Below, piece after piece: positions 17,079-28,228 of a stretch of 64,000 nucleotides of DNA. Each line of letters begins with the position of its first letter. The stretch's first letter is position 1. The position numbers and the translations under genes were made by a program. The notes below the pieces were generated by a model that worked only from the letters and a program-made list of their open reading frames with translations, did not search any database and had not been told where the DNA came from. This stretch comes from Candidatus Cloacimonadota bacterium (GTDB taxonomy: Bacteria; Cloacimonadota; Cloacimonadia; Cloacimonadales; Cloacimonadaceae): NCBI GenBank assembly GCA_023392795.1, contig JAEWNJ010000101.1:1-64000 (forward strand), in the 5' to 3' direction.

Positions 17079-19070
17079 TTATTTTACGACTATGAATTTG
17101 ATTGTACTGCGAGGCCCCTCATTTGCAGTGATGCGAGCAAAGTATATCCCGGAAGCATAGTTCTGGAAGCTTTGTACCCATTGTTGCATGTTTTCGTGGA
17201 TTCGGAATGATTTCACTTTTTGGCCTCGAATGTTGAAGATGTCGATGTCCATTGGCGACAGGATCAGATCATATCTGTTTTTCAGTAACAAATTACCGTT
17301 AGAATAGCTTAATATATGGTTCTGAGGATCTATTGAGATGCTACCAGGATCCTCCGCTGCATAAAAAGTGTATGTATCACCTTGTGCGAAATGTGGGATG
17401 CTATAGGAGGCGTCCATATATCTGAAGCTGAGATAATCAAGATCGTAGTCAGACGCGTTTTGCAAAACCACTCGATGGATCCCCTTATCCGCTCGCTCGA
17501 TTGAAACCACCTGGACTTGCTCTACGGCAAGCATCCGGTCGAATATATTCTCAAGGGTATCTATCCACAAACCTCGATGAGTCCTATAATAATCCAGCAT
17601 CAACAGCATGTCATCCACTTCATCGAGCACTTCATAATCACCATTATCCGCGATCTCAAAAAAAGCCTGAATATAGGAATTGCTATGCACGCTAAAGTGA
17701 GTATAACTGATGTGTAATCCTCTGTCTTCTATCAGTTTATCCAGATTGTCGGCAGTCATCAGATACTTCATGGAGAGTGGAGCAAGAAAATTAGTATAGC
17801 CCCAAAATTCCATTCTGGTACGACCAAAAAACCAGATCGGACGGGTAAGTGCTTTGGCCTCATATACCAAATGTGGTAAGCGCCACACCTCATCATATAC
17901 ATTGAATGGGTTTGTATATGGGGTGTCTCCCGGCCAGATGTAGTCAATATTGGAGGCATTTATCGCATCTGCCACATAGCTATCGCTCTCAGGATTCAAG
18001 CCTTGGTAACAGACGTCTTCAGGATTAGCGGGCACGGCATGGTCGATCCACAAGCGAATGTTATAGGGCACGAGGTCGCTAAGCAGGGCTTGAGAATTGA
18101 TGCCTGTTGGATCTAGCGATTGAGTGTAGGTGTGATATCCGATGGCATTGCCATGGTCTTTGATGTTTGCCCACATCTCACCCAAGAGTTCCTGATTGCA
18201 GCCAAACACAGTACTCGATACAGGGATGTTTCTGGCAAAGAAGCCCTTGCTGTAATACTTGGGATTTTCCGGATTGTTGCTCCCCTCATACACTGCTTTC
18301 AGACTGTTGAGGTTTTCTCCATCTGCGTCATTTGTGATGCACAATGCAGCCTTATTATCCGCAGGCCAGCGGTTTATGTCCAGAAGTAACGGTTTTTCCG
18401 CGAACAGTAGAAAGCTCCACTCGTGAGAGCTACCACTGGGCTTGTACATCGTGTCCATCATTTGTTCCCAAGTGCCGCCTTGCACATATCTGCGAAAAAA
18501 ATGGCCTTTATAATCATAAAGTACAATCCGGTTGGCTGTTAATCCTTCCACTCCCGCGCATTCATCAAATCCGGAGGCTACAATCCAAAAGTTACCGCCA
18601 GGATGAGTGAATTCTACGGCCTTATCCCTGAAGGGAGTGATGGTTACGTTATCCGTGAAATCCCCAGAGTGTATGGCCTTGATCCCTTTCAAATGGGCAT
18701 TGATGGGGGCATCAGGCGAATCCATGCTCAGATACACATCATGCAAGTACAATTCCTGCTTGCAGGATGCATTAACAGACACCAGCCATGCACTGGCATC
18801 ATATTGCTCCCGGGGAGAAAACACCACATCCACATCCATCTGAGGAGAGCTGTATGTGATGCTTATAGTCCCAGCTTCAGATTTGCTGGATACCTCAAAT
18901 ATTATCTGACTATAGGTATCTGTGGCAACCCGGGTGTCCGCGTATAGATTGAGATCAAAGCTGATCTCATTGATCTTTACCGTGTTTGCAGCTTCAACGC
19001 TAAGCGTTGCAGAACAAAATGCAGAGGTGGCAATCAACAGTGCAACAAACAGAATATTTCGCATGTACAC
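17079..19070 (-). CDS. Secreted protein with NodB/polysaccharide-deacetylase-like domain and sorting tail
   Basis: 663 residues from a GTG at 19070; the ATG at 19064 is as likely (GGAG lies 4 and 10 bases before them). Signal peptide ~1-28. After a beta-rich N-terminal half, residues ~235-480 look like a distant polysaccharide deacetylase: AALCITNDADGE at the DD motif (D248, D250) and GNAIGYHTYTQS at the HxxxH motif (H313, but Gln at 317). The last ~75 residues are a sorting domain (DIDIFNIRGQKVKS, ASGIYFARI). The loss of one metal-binding histidine suggests altered or lost deacetylase activity. The fold call is my reading and needs a profile search. Confidence 0.7.
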   Translation of the reverse strand: MYMRNILFVALLIATSAFCSATLSVEAANTVKINEISFDLNLYADTRVATDTYSQIIFEVSSKSEAGTISITYSSPQMDVDVVFSPREQYDASAWLVSVNASCKQELYLHDVYLSMDSPDAPINAHLKGIKAIHSGDFTDNVTITPFRDKAVEFTHPGGNFWIVASGFDECAGVEGLTANRIVLYDYKGHFFRRYVQGGTWEQMMDTMYKPSGSSHEWSFLLFAEKPLLLDINRWPADNKAALCITNDADGENLNSLKAVYEGSNNPENPKYYSKGFFARNIPVSSTVFGCNQELLGEMWANIKDHGNAIGYHTYTQSLDPTGINSQALLSDLVPYNIRLWIDHAVPANPEDVCYQGLNPESDSYVADAINASNIDYIWPGDTPYTNPFNVYDEVWRLPHLVYEAKALTRPIWFFGRTRMEFWGYTNFLAPLSMKYLMTADNLDKLIEDRGLHISYTHFSVHSNSYIQAFFEIADNGDYEVLDEVDDMLLMLDYYRTHRGLWIDTLENIFDRMLAVEQVQVVSIERADKGIHRVVLQNASDYDLDYLSFRYMDASYSIPHFAQGDTYTFYAAEDPGSISIDPQNHILSYSNGNLLLKNRYDLILSPMDIDIFNIRGQKVKSFRIHENMQQWVQSFQNYASGIYFARITANEGPRSTIKFIVVK

Positions 19071-19433
19071 ATGTCTCCTTCAGTCTATGGGTAGTGAGTT
19101 CTTATCACTGATTTTCGTTTGAAATCCTTTCGGATGTAAGTTTGTGTTTGGGCGTACAATCTGTCAACCTCAATCTGAATTGGCATTCCCTCATTTTTTA
19201 TAATCCAGTCTTGTTTCTATTGATCACGTCTTGCTTTAATGCTATGCCTTCGTTTATATTGAACGATCACATTTTTTCAGGTATTGAAGACGTTGACAAG
19301 GTCTCCATCAGCCCCGGCGTGGCTTTTGGAGGGTGAACTGCGGTTCGCCCTAATACCCAATAAATTCCAGTTTGCCCGACACATACTAATGAAATCGGGT
19401 TCGATTGTCCAAGCCTGCGCCAGAAAAAAATTC
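19071..19433. other. Intergenic region upstream of the NodB-like gene
   Basis: 363 bases without a convincing gene. A TTGACA on the - strand (near 19160) could be the -35 of the NodB-like gene, but no matching downstream hexamer at 17-18 bases is evident. Nothing else is recognisable. Confidence 0.55.
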
Positions 19434-19760
19434 CTATTCGGTATCCTTTTTCATCACTACCGCGGTTCCGGAGGCGGCTACCATCAGCATACTGCTGCCG
19501 ATCACCTCATAATCAATATCCACGCCGATCACAGCGTTAGCTCCCAAGCGCATGGCAGCCTGTTTCATCTCTACCAGCGCCTCTTTTCTGCCGTCCTGCA
19601 ATTTGCTCTCATAAGCACCGCTACGGCCGCCTACGATGTCGGTTATCGAGGCCATCAGATCCCGAACGATGTTCGCGCCCATTATGGTTTCTCCGGTTAC
19701 GATATCCAAATACTGCTCGATCTTGTATCCCTGTATTACTGATGTGGTGGTTACCAGCAT
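19434..19760 (-). CDS. YbjQ / UPF0145 family protein
   Basis: 108 residues covering the whole family: [11 protein letters not shown] at the start, [23 protein letters not shown], a [22 protein letters not shown] segment and the VDIDYE strand. YbjQ proteins form small oligomeric domains sometimes called heavy-metal-binding; their role is not settled. It is monocistronic with AAGGAG before the start. Confidence 0.93.
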   Translation of the reverse strand: MLVTTTSVIQGYKIEQYLDIVTGETIMGANIVRDLMASITDIVGGRSGAYESKLQDGRKEALVEMKQAAMRLGANAVIGVDIDYEVIGSSMLMVAASGTAVVMKKDTE

Positions 19761-19784
19761 GATTTACTCCTTTTTCTTTTCTCG

Positions 19785-19814
19785 CAAGGATGGCAAAGGC
19801 TGTTCAGGCGTCAA
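19785..19814 (-). promoter_or_regulatory. Promoter candidate for ybjQ
   Basis: TTGACG (19809-19814), 18 bases, TCCTTG (19785-19790), on the - strand, 24 bases from the start codon. Confidence 0.5.
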
Positions 19815-19852
19815 GGACAATTTCTGGCTATTCACTACCCAGCTTGATGATT

Positions 19853-19965
19853 GCTCCTTCCCCCTTGTAGTTTGGACTCCACTTGGAACTCTCTTGAAAG
19901 GCTCCCGAACGCGGTTCAGGTGGTGTTCAGGAGAGGTCCGAGTGGAGTCCAAGCAGATAGGGAGC
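19853..19965. repeat. Long imperfect inverted repeat
   Basis: Arms 19872-19893 and 19931-19952 are complementary at 20 of 22 positions, with outer GCTCC (19853-19857) / GGAGC (19961-19965) and a 37-base centre. There is no coding potential and no T-run, so it may be a miniature mobile element or a large hairpin. Confidence 0.6.
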
Positions 19966-20018
19966 AAGGCTGTAATCTGACTAGGGCTCTTGTATAGCTA
20001 CTCTATAATGAATTACAT

Positions 20019-20372
20019 TTACAGCTTCAATACTTTCAAGGTGCCACCAGCTTTGCCATTGATTCGCAACTGCAGGATATAGACCCCCGCAGGCAGTTCG
20101 CGATTTTGGTCATCGCAGCCTTCCCATGCCAGCACCTGGTCTCCTTTGTCCACAGAGCCGGCATAGAGACGCTTCACCAATTGTCCCTTGAGGTTATAGA
20201 TCTTTAGCTCCACCTCGCTTTTAGCGGCAAGGGGGTAAGTGATCACTGCCAATTCGCGGAAGGGATTTGGGGAACTGCTCAGCTTGGAACTCGCGACTGC
20301 TAAAACTAAAAAATAGTACTTGACGCAGGAAGGGGATCCTGCAGAGTGTCCACAAAATAAACCTTTAATCAT
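20019..20372 (-). pseudogene. Orphan T9SS-type sorting-domain remnant
   Basis: 117 codons whose last ~85 encode a complete sorting domain (SSSPNPF, LKIYNLKGQLVKRL, LPAGVYILQL). The first ~30 residues have no signal peptide and no recognisable domain. There is no upstream coding sequence on this strand because the pyrB leader and gene begin at once. It is most simply the tail of a secreted protein whose N-terminal part was deleted when the pyr region joined here. It is also possible that only the domain is expressed. Confidence 0.7.
20320..20342 (+). promoter_or_regulatory. Possible pyr operon promoter with overlapping palindrome
   Basis: TTGACG at 20320-20325, overlapped by the inverted repeat GCAGGA (20325-20330) / TCCTGC (20337-20342). 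It lies ~60 bases before the pyrB start, inside the remnant open frame. The -10 is not clear. Confidence 0.35.
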
Positions 20373-20398
20373 AGCCAGTGAGCTTGAAAGGAGAGACC

Positions 20399-21331
20399 AT
20401 GAACCCTCAATTTGTTGGACGCAGCGTCTTTGATCTCGACGATTATTCGCGGGAAGAAATCCTCTATATTCTGGAAGCAGCCAAAGGCATGAAAGAGATT
20501 AATCTGCGCGAATACAAGAAAATCCCCACACTTCGCGGAAAAACCGTATGTACCCTCTTTGTGGAAAACAGCACTCGTACGCGCATGAGCTTTGAGCTGG
20601 CCGCCAATCGTCTTTCGGCAGATGTGGTGAGCTTTCAGGCCAGCGTGTCGGCTCTGCAAAAGGGAGAAAGCCTGCAGGATACAGTGTATACCCTGAATGC
20701 CATGGGCATAGATTTATACTGCATCCGTCACAGCAGCCCCGGCAGCCCGCAAATGGTTAACAAATATTCGGGAAAACCGGTAATCAATGGTGGCGACGGA
20801 CGGCATGCCCATCCCACTCAGGCACTGCTGGACATCTTTTCCATCTGGGAGAAATTGGGCAGCCTGAAAGGGGTAAAGATTACCATTGTGGGTGATATTC
20901 TGAATAGCCGTGTGGTGCGCTCAAATCTGATTGGGATGCAGAAGCTGGGAGCGAAAGTGACTGTTTGCGGTCCCAAGACTCTGATGCCGGGGAACATGGA
21001 AAGCGTGTACGGCTGCAAAGTGGAGTATGACCTGGCGCGCGCCCTCAGTGGAGCTGATGTAGTGATGGGTCTGCGGATGCAACTGGAACGCATGACCGAA
21101 GGGTTGTTTCCATCCCTGGAAGAGTACAGCAAACACTATGTACTCTCGCGGGAAACCTTGAAATATGCTAAGAAGCATGCACTGATCATGCATCCGGGGC
21201 CTATGAACCGCGGGGTGGAGATTCTGCCCGAGATTGCCGACAGTTCGCAAAGCGTGATCGTGGAGCAAGTGGCCAATGGTGTGGCCATCCGCATGGCGCT
21301 GATGTTCTTGATCCTGGGCGGAAAAGCCTGA
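20399..21331 (+). CDS. pyrB: Aspartate carbamoyltransferase, catalytic subunit
   Basis: About 310 residues. The start is the ATG at 20399, preceded by AAAGGAG; an in-frame ATG at 20378 lacks a ribosome site. It condenses carbamoyl phosphate with aspartate, the first committed step of pyrimidine synthesis. Binding motifs are visible: ENSTRTRMSFE (carbamoyl phosphate loop), KGESLQDT, HPTQALLD and HPGPMNRG (aspartate side). No regulatory subunit pyrI follows. It is first of a pyrB-pyrC-pyrK-pyrD operon. Confidence 0.96.
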   Translation: MNPQFVGRSVFDLDDYSREEILYILEAAKGMKEINLREYKKIPTLRGKTVCTLFVENSTRTRMSFELAANRLSADVVSFQASVSALQKGESLQDTVYTLNAMGIDLYCIRHSSPGSPQMVNKYSGKPVINGGDGRHAHPTQALLDIFSIWEKLGSLKGVKITIVGDILNSRVVRSNLIGMQKLGAKVTVCGPKTLMPGNMESVYGCKVEYDLARALSGADVVMGLRMQLERMTEGLFPSLEEYSKHYVLSRETLKYAKKHALIMHPGPMNRGVEILPEIADSSQSVIVEQVANGVAIRMALMFLILGGKA

Positions 21332-21347
21332 TAATGAGGGGGATAAA

Positions 21348-22619
21348 ATGAAGATATTGATTACAAACGCTGAAGCATACATCAATGGCAAACTGGTGAA
21401 AAAAGACATCCTGATCGATCGCAAACGCATCGCCAGGATCGAGAGTAAAATCACGGATAAGGCAGACAAAGTGATCGATGCCAAGGGCTGTCAGGTATTT
21501 CCTGGCTTTATCGATTTACACTCTCATCTGCGGGATCCGGGGCAAACCTACAAGGAAGATATCGTCAGCGGCACCAAAAGCGCGGCCAAAGGCGGTTTCA
21601 CGGCTGTATGTGCTATGCCCAATACCGAGCCGGTGACGGACAACATCGCCTCGGTGGAATATATCCAGCTTCGTGCCAAAGAGCACGGCAGCGCCAGAGT
21701 TTACGTGGTGGGAGCTCTCACCAAGCAAAGCATGGGCGAAGAGATCAGCGAGATGGCTACTATGAAATCCGGTGGCATCGTAGCAGTGTCGGACGATGGC
21801 AAATGCGTGCAAAACGCACGTTTGATGCTTTCCTGCCTTCGTTATGCCGCCAATTTTGACATCCCAGTGATCGTGCATCCCGAGGATTACGCACTGGCAG
21901 GAAAAGGACAGATCCACGGTGGGATAATTTCCACTCAGACGGGGCTTTCCGGCATATCAGGTTTGGCGGAAGAAGTGATCATTGCCCGGGATATCATGCT
22001 TGCGGAAAGTGCCGGAGCCCGGCTCCACATCGCGCATATCTCCACAGCGAAGTCTTTGGAACTTGTTCGTGCTGCCAAGGAAAAGGGCCTGCCCGTGACC
22101 TGTGAAGTTACACCGCATCATCTCGTGCTGAACGAAGAGGCCTGTCTCACTTTCGATACCAATACCAAGATGAAGCCACCTCTGCGTTCGGAAAGTGACC
22201 GTCTGGCCTGCGTTCAGGCTTTGAACGACGGTCTGATCGATTGCATCGCCACCGACCACGCTCCCCACGCAGATTTCGAAAAAGAACGCGAGTTTGATCA
22301 CGCGCCCTTTGGCATCATCGGATTTGAAACTGCTTTTGCAGTGATATATGAAAGCCTTGTCCTGAAGGGCAAGATGAGTTTGCAGACTTTGGTGGATAGC
22401 CTCACCATCCGTCCCGCTCGAGTGTTGAACCTCCCTGGAGGCGAACTGAAAACCGGAGCTATGGCCGACCTAACCATCATCGATCTGAAGGGTAGAACCC
22501 AACTAAACAAAGACAACATTGCCTCGAGGAGTAAAAACAGCCCCTGGCTGGATCGTGAGATGCCTTCCAGAGTGCGTTACACCATCGTAGGCGGAAGCAT
22601 CAGCTATCAGGATGAATAA
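21348..22619 (+). CDS. pyrC: Dihydroorotase (class I)
   Basis: 423 residues. It cyclises carbamoyl aspartate to dihydroorotate. The metal-binding HxH motif is in DLHSHLRDPGQ, with MPNTEPVTD, later zinc ligands in IVHPED and IAHIST, and the catalytic Asp in ATDHAPH. The long form with PNT motif marks class I. It ends with TAATG, sharing one base with pyrK. Confidence 0.96.
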   Translation: MKILITNAEAYINGKLVKKDILIDRKRIARIESKITDKADKVIDAKGCQVFPGFIDLHSHLRDPGQTYKEDIVSGTKSAAKGGFTAVCAMPNTEPVTDNIASVEYIQLRAKEHGSARVYVVGALTKQSMGEEISEMATMKSGGIVAVSDDGKCVQNARLMLSCLRYAANFDIPVIVHPEDYALAGKGQIHGGIISTQTGLSGISGLAEEVIIARDIMLAESAGARLHIAHISTAKSLELVRAAKEKGLPVTCEVTPHHLVLNEEACLTFDTNTKMKPPLRSESDRLACVQALNDGLIDCIATDHAPHADFEKEREFDHAPFGIIGFETAFAVIYESLVLKGKMSLQTLVDSLTIRPARVLNLPGGELKTGAMADLTIIDLKGRTQLNKDNIASRSKNSPWLDREMPSRVRYTIVGGSISYQDE

Positions 22620-23401
22620 TGAATGCTCAATACCGTCAGCGCTCTATCCAGTTTCGGGAAGAGCTGAATGATGATTACTTCATACTCTGGATCTGGGATG
22701 AAGCCCTGGGAGCAGCCGGGAAGCCAGGTCAATTCTATGAAATCCGTGCCTTGGCAGCACTGCAGAATGCCAATCAGAGCCGCAGCATCCCAAAACTCTT
22801 CAAACCGATCAGTATTTACGACAATCAGGGAGGCCGCATCGGCTTCATGATCAAGAAAGTGGGGGAGGGCACTACCGCCCTCTCCAAACTGCGCACGGGC
22901 GATATGCTGGAACTGGTGGGTCCCTGCGGAAACGGCTTCCCCCTCTTCAGCGGCAAGCATATTCTGCTGCTCTCGGGCGGTGTGGGCTATCCACCCCTAT
23001 GGTATCTGCAAAAGGAACTGATCAATCACAATCAGCTTTATTGGGTTCATGGCGGCGCTTCCAGCGAGGATGTTTTCCCCTGCGATGAAATGTGGACAGT
23101 GGATGGATCGATTGGACGAGAGGGAATGGTGACCGCCAATCTGGCAGAAACGATCCACACCCAGGGGATAGAAGTGATGTATAGCTGCGGACCCTTGCCC
23201 ATGCTCGCTGCCGCTCACAGGATCGCAAAGGCTGAAGGCATCACTCACTTTACTTCTCTGGAAGCATACATGGCCTGCGGAATTGGAGTTTGTCACGGCT
23301 GCGCAGTTCCGATCGGCACCAAAGACGAATGGGATTATCTTAGAGTTTGCAAAGAAGGCCCGGTGTTTGACGCGGAGGAGGTAAGATGGGAACTGATGTA
23401 A
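22619..23401 (+). CDS. pyrK: Dihydroorotate dehydrogenase B, electron transfer subunit
   Basis: 260 residues of the ferredoxin-reductase type: FAD domain at the N-terminus, NAD-binding domain (LLLSGGVGYPP) in the middle, and the [2Fe-2S] cysteines near the C-terminus in CGIGVCHGCAV plus a fourth Cys in LRVCKEGP. It passes electrons from dihydroorotate via PyrD to NAD+. It overlaps pyrD by 16 bases, so the subunits are made together. Confidence 0.95.
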   Translation: MNAQYRQRSIQFREELNDDYFILWIWDEALGAAGKPGQFYEIRALAALQNANQSRSIPKLFKPISIYDNQGGRIGFMIKKVGEGTTALSKLRTGDMLELVGPCGNGFPLFSGKHILLLSGGVGYPPLWYLQKELINHNQLYWVHGGASSEDVFPCDEMWTVDGSIGREGMVTANLAETIHTQGIEVMYSCGPLPMLAAAHRIAKAEGITHFTSLEAYMACGIGVCHGCAVPIGTKDEWDYLRVCKEGPVFDAEEVRWELM

Positions 23402-24336
23402 AAAACCTTTGGGAAAAGCATTGCATTGCCAACGAACTGCTGCAGACTTCTCTGGGTAGATTGTCCATGCGCACGCCCCTGACCGTTGCTTCCGGTACCT
23501 TTGATCTGGAGAATCTGGAGTTCTTTGATCCTTCCTGTCTGGGCGCATTTGTATGCAAAACCATCACAATGGAGCCCAAGAAAGGCAATGAACCCTGTCG
23601 GCTCTTTGAGACCGAGGCAGGCCTGATCAATTCCATCGGACTGCAAAATCCGGGACTCAAGAGCTTTATCACCGATAAACTGCCCATTTACAGGGACACC
23701 CTGGATATCCCCATTGTCGTAAGCTTCTCCGGATCGAGCATTGCGGAGTTTTGCCGAATGCTGGAAGCTCTCGAGGCCTGCGAAGGCATCGCGGGCTATG
23801 AAGTGAATGTCTCCTGTCCCAATGTGGAAAATGAAGGCATTGCCTTTGGCGTGTGTCCCGATACCGTGCATGAGCTCTGCTCCAAGCTGGCGGAAATTAC
23901 TGGCCGCGAACTGATAGTGAAGCTGAGTCCAAACGTCAGCGATATCGCCTCCATCGCCCTGGCAGCAGAATCCGGGGGCGCAACATCCATTGCCCTGATC
24001 AATAGCCTCTTTGGCATGGCGATCGATTACAAAACGGGGAAAAGCCGTATCAAGAAAGGAATTGGGGGTTACACCGGCATCGGGATCAAACCCATTGCCC
24101 TGGCTCTTACCTACAAAGCTGCCCAGGCTGTGAAGATTCCCATCCTCGCAATGGGCGGGATCTATGACTGGAGGGATGCACTCGAATTCATCTGGGCTGG
24201 AGCTTCAGCAGTAGCAATAGGCACGGCAAACTTCATCAATCCCCTCGCTGCGCCGGAGCTGATCATGGGGCTGGCTGAGCATTTGCTCAAAGAGAATAAA
24301 TCCATCAAGGAACTGATTGGAGCTTGCCGCAGCTAA
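23386..24336 (+). CDS. pyrD: Dihydroorotate dehydrogenase, NAD-dependent (class 1B) catalytic subunit
   Basis: 316 residues. FMN-dependent oxidation of dihydroorotate to orotate. Motifs: GTFDLENLEF in place of the usual GTFGFG, GLQNPG, the active-site Cys in EVNVSCPNVENEG (typical of class 1), VKLSPNV, and MGGIYDWRDALEFIWAGASAVAIGT at the phosphate site. A strong GGAGGAGG lies just before the ATG. The end overlaps the convergent radA stop by four bases. Confidence 0.95.
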   Translation: MGTDVKNLWEKHCIANELLQTSLGRLSMRTPLTVASGTFDLENLEFFDPSCLGAFVCKTITMEPKKGNEPCRLFETEAGLINSIGLQNPGLKSFITDKLPIYRDTLDIPIVVSFSGSSIAEFCRMLEALEACEGIAGYEVNVSCPNVENEGIAFGVCPDTVHELCSKLAEITGRELIVKLSPNVSDIASIALAAESGGATSIALINSLFGMAIDYKTGKSRIKKGIGGYTGIGIKPIALALTYKAAQAVKIPILAMGGIYDWRDALEFIWAGASAVAIGTANFINPLAAPELIMGLAEHLLKENKSIKELIGACRS

Positions 24337-25667
24337 GATAAGGCGCTGTACAAGCCTCTGATATCCTTCAGTTTGTGCACCTTTGTCGAGGCTTTCAGCT
24401 TGGCATATGCGGATACATAGATGTTTGTATAGCCCAGTTTGCTGGCTTCACTTACCCGCGCTTCCAGTTGCGATACCGGACGGACCTCGCCATTTAGCCC
24501 TACTTCGCCGATGAAGACGGAGTTTTCGGGCAAGGGAGTATCTTTCAGTGAAGAGATTATTGCTGCCAGGATCGCCAGATCCAGCGAGGGATCGGCGCTA
24601 CGGATGCCTCCGGCCAGATTGATGAAGACGTCATTGCTACGCAGGTACATCGCCAGATTCTTTTCCAGGATAGCCAGCAGGATTGCCAGTTTCTTCTGCT
24701 CCAGACCCACCACCACTCTTTGTGGGGTGCCGTAATTCGATCCCGTGGCCAGGCTCTGCACTTCCACGATGAAGCTGCGGCTGCCTTCGATAATGCAACC
24801 GATGGAAGTGCCCACCTGGCTGTGTTCATTACTCAGGAAGATGGCATTGGGGCTTTCCACCTGCATCAGTCCGGCTTGAGTCATCTCAAACAGGCCGATC
24901 TCATTGGTGGAGCCAAAACGGTTCTTCACCGCCCGTAGAATCTTGTATTGATTGCGCATTTCACCCTCGAAGTAGAGCACCGTATCCACCATGTGCTCCA
25001 AGATCTTGGGGCCAGCCACATATCCTTCCTTGGTTACGTGCCCAACCATGAAGACGGGGATGCCGGTGCTTTTGGAGCATTTCAGGATGCGATTTGTGCT
25101 CTCGCGTAACTGACTTACGCTGCCGGGGATGGAATCCAGCGAGCCGATGGAAATGGATTGGATGCTATCTACGATCGCCAGGGCTGGTTGTTCTTCCTCG
25201 ATGGCCTCAATGATATGTTCCGTATCGTTGGTGCAAAGTAGCAAGATGTTCTCACTGTCTATGCCCAGACGTTTACTCCGCAGATGAATCTGAGCCGCGC
25301 TTTCCTCGCCGGAAGCATAGAGCACTTTCCTGCCCATTTTGCCCAGCCATTGCGCCAATTGCAGCATCAACGTGGATTTCCCGATTCCCGGTTCACCGCC
25401 GATTAAGATCAGCATCCCGCTGACGATGCCTCCGCCAAGTACGAGGTCAAGTTCGGGATTGCCGGTTTGCAGCCGGGCCTCTTCCTTTGTGCTCAGCTTC
25501 ACGATCTTCTGCGCTTTGGGGCGTGGGCCGGCATCACTCTGCATGGAACCTTTCCCCAGCACACGGCTACTTTCCTTCAGGGTTCCCCAGCTTCCACAAT
25601 TGGGACACTTACCGCTCCATTTATTGGTTTCGAAACCACAATCTGCGCAAAAGAAACTCACTGCCAT
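24333..25667 (-). CDS. radA: DNA repair protein RadA (Sms)
   Basis: 444 residues. A RecA-like branch-migration helicase used in recombination repair. N-terminal zinc finger CADCGFETNKWSGKCPNCG, Walker A GGEPGIGKST at ~95, the RadA-specific KNRFGSTNEIG motif, and a C-terminal Lon-protease-like domain (VFINLAGGIRSADPSLDLAI). The normal family length is ~450. uvrB lies 125 bases upstream on the same strand. Confidence 0.97.
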   Translation of the reverse strand: MAVSFFCADCGFETNKWSGKCPNCGSWGTLKESSRVLGKGSMQSDAGPRPKAQKIVKLSTKEEARLQTGNPELDLVLGGGIVSGMLILIGGEPGIGKSTLMLQLAQWLGKMGRKVLYASGEESAAQIHLRSKRLGIDSENILLLCTNDTEHIIEAIEEEQPALAIVDSIQSISIGSLDSIPGSVSQLRESTNRILKCSKSTGIPVFMVGHVTKEGYVAGPKILEHMVDTVLYFEGEMRNQYKILRAVKNRFGSTNEIGLFEMTQAGLMQVESPNAIFLSNEHSQVGTSIGCIIEGSRSFIVEVQSLATGSNYGTPQRVVVGLEQKKLAILLAILEKNLAMYLRSNDVFINLAGGIRSADPSLDLAILAAIISSLKDTPLPENSVFIGEVGLNGEVRPVSQLEARVSEASKLGYTNIYVSAYAKLKASTKVHKLKDIRGLYSALS

Positions 25668-25792
25668 CTGACGCTCCTGCTTTGAAACTTAGTCTATTTG
25701 GTCATGATTTTTGGCTTAGCCTGGGATGGCAAGCTATTTTTTGGTACCTGGTATGTATACAGCGGTATCCGGGAGTAGCTATGGATCGGTGC

Positions 25793-27793
<2,001 letters not shown>

Positions 27794-27907
27794 ATTCCCC
27801 TCGTATAAATTCTTCTTGACTGAAAAGCCAAAGGATTCAGCATGGACACCACTATATCGGCAGGGGGTATCCTGTCGAGCAAATAAATGTTATGAGAGTG
27901 TAAGAGA

Positions 27908-28228
27908 ATGAACGAGATGGAATTACAAATCAATTTTGAGAACCTGCTGAAGCTAGGTTACGCAGTGATAGACGTGCGATACAAGGATTATGACCTCTGC
28001 GGCGATAGCCAGAAACTGGTGATTGCGCGCGTGGATTCTGATCGAGACGAGTTTTACCAGGATATGCTTAAGCTCTATACAGGCATGGAATTCAAGCCCA
28101 GTGAGCTTCATGAAATCTGGACCGAGATCCTGATGCATAAAGTACGCATGAGCCGCGTCCTGAACCGTGATATCGCCATCAAAGTAGCCGCGCTGGATTA
28201 TATCGAGACTATTTTCCCTATCAGATGA
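27908..28228 (+). CDS. Hypothetical protein coupled to ndk
   Basis: 106 residues, acidic and mostly helical, with no motif or membrane segment I recognise (segments include YAVIDVRYKDYDLCGDSQ and HEIWTEILMHKVRMSR). It is likely real: it follows a non-coding gap, has no competing frame, and its stop overlaps the ndk start by ATGA, which implies coupled translation. An ATG at 27917 is a possible alternative start. It could be a small cytoplasmic regulator, but nothing supports a specific role. Confidence 0.65.
   Translation: MNEMELQINFENLLKLGYAVIDVRYKDYDLCGDSQKLVIARVDSDRDEFYQDMLKLYTGMEFKPSELHEIWTEILMHKVRMSRVLNRDIAIKVAALDYIETIFPIR

Noticed and set aside
19764..19967. Short - strand open frame upstream of ybjQ
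   Set aside because: It is formed by the long inverted repeat and has no protein-like composition or ribosome site.
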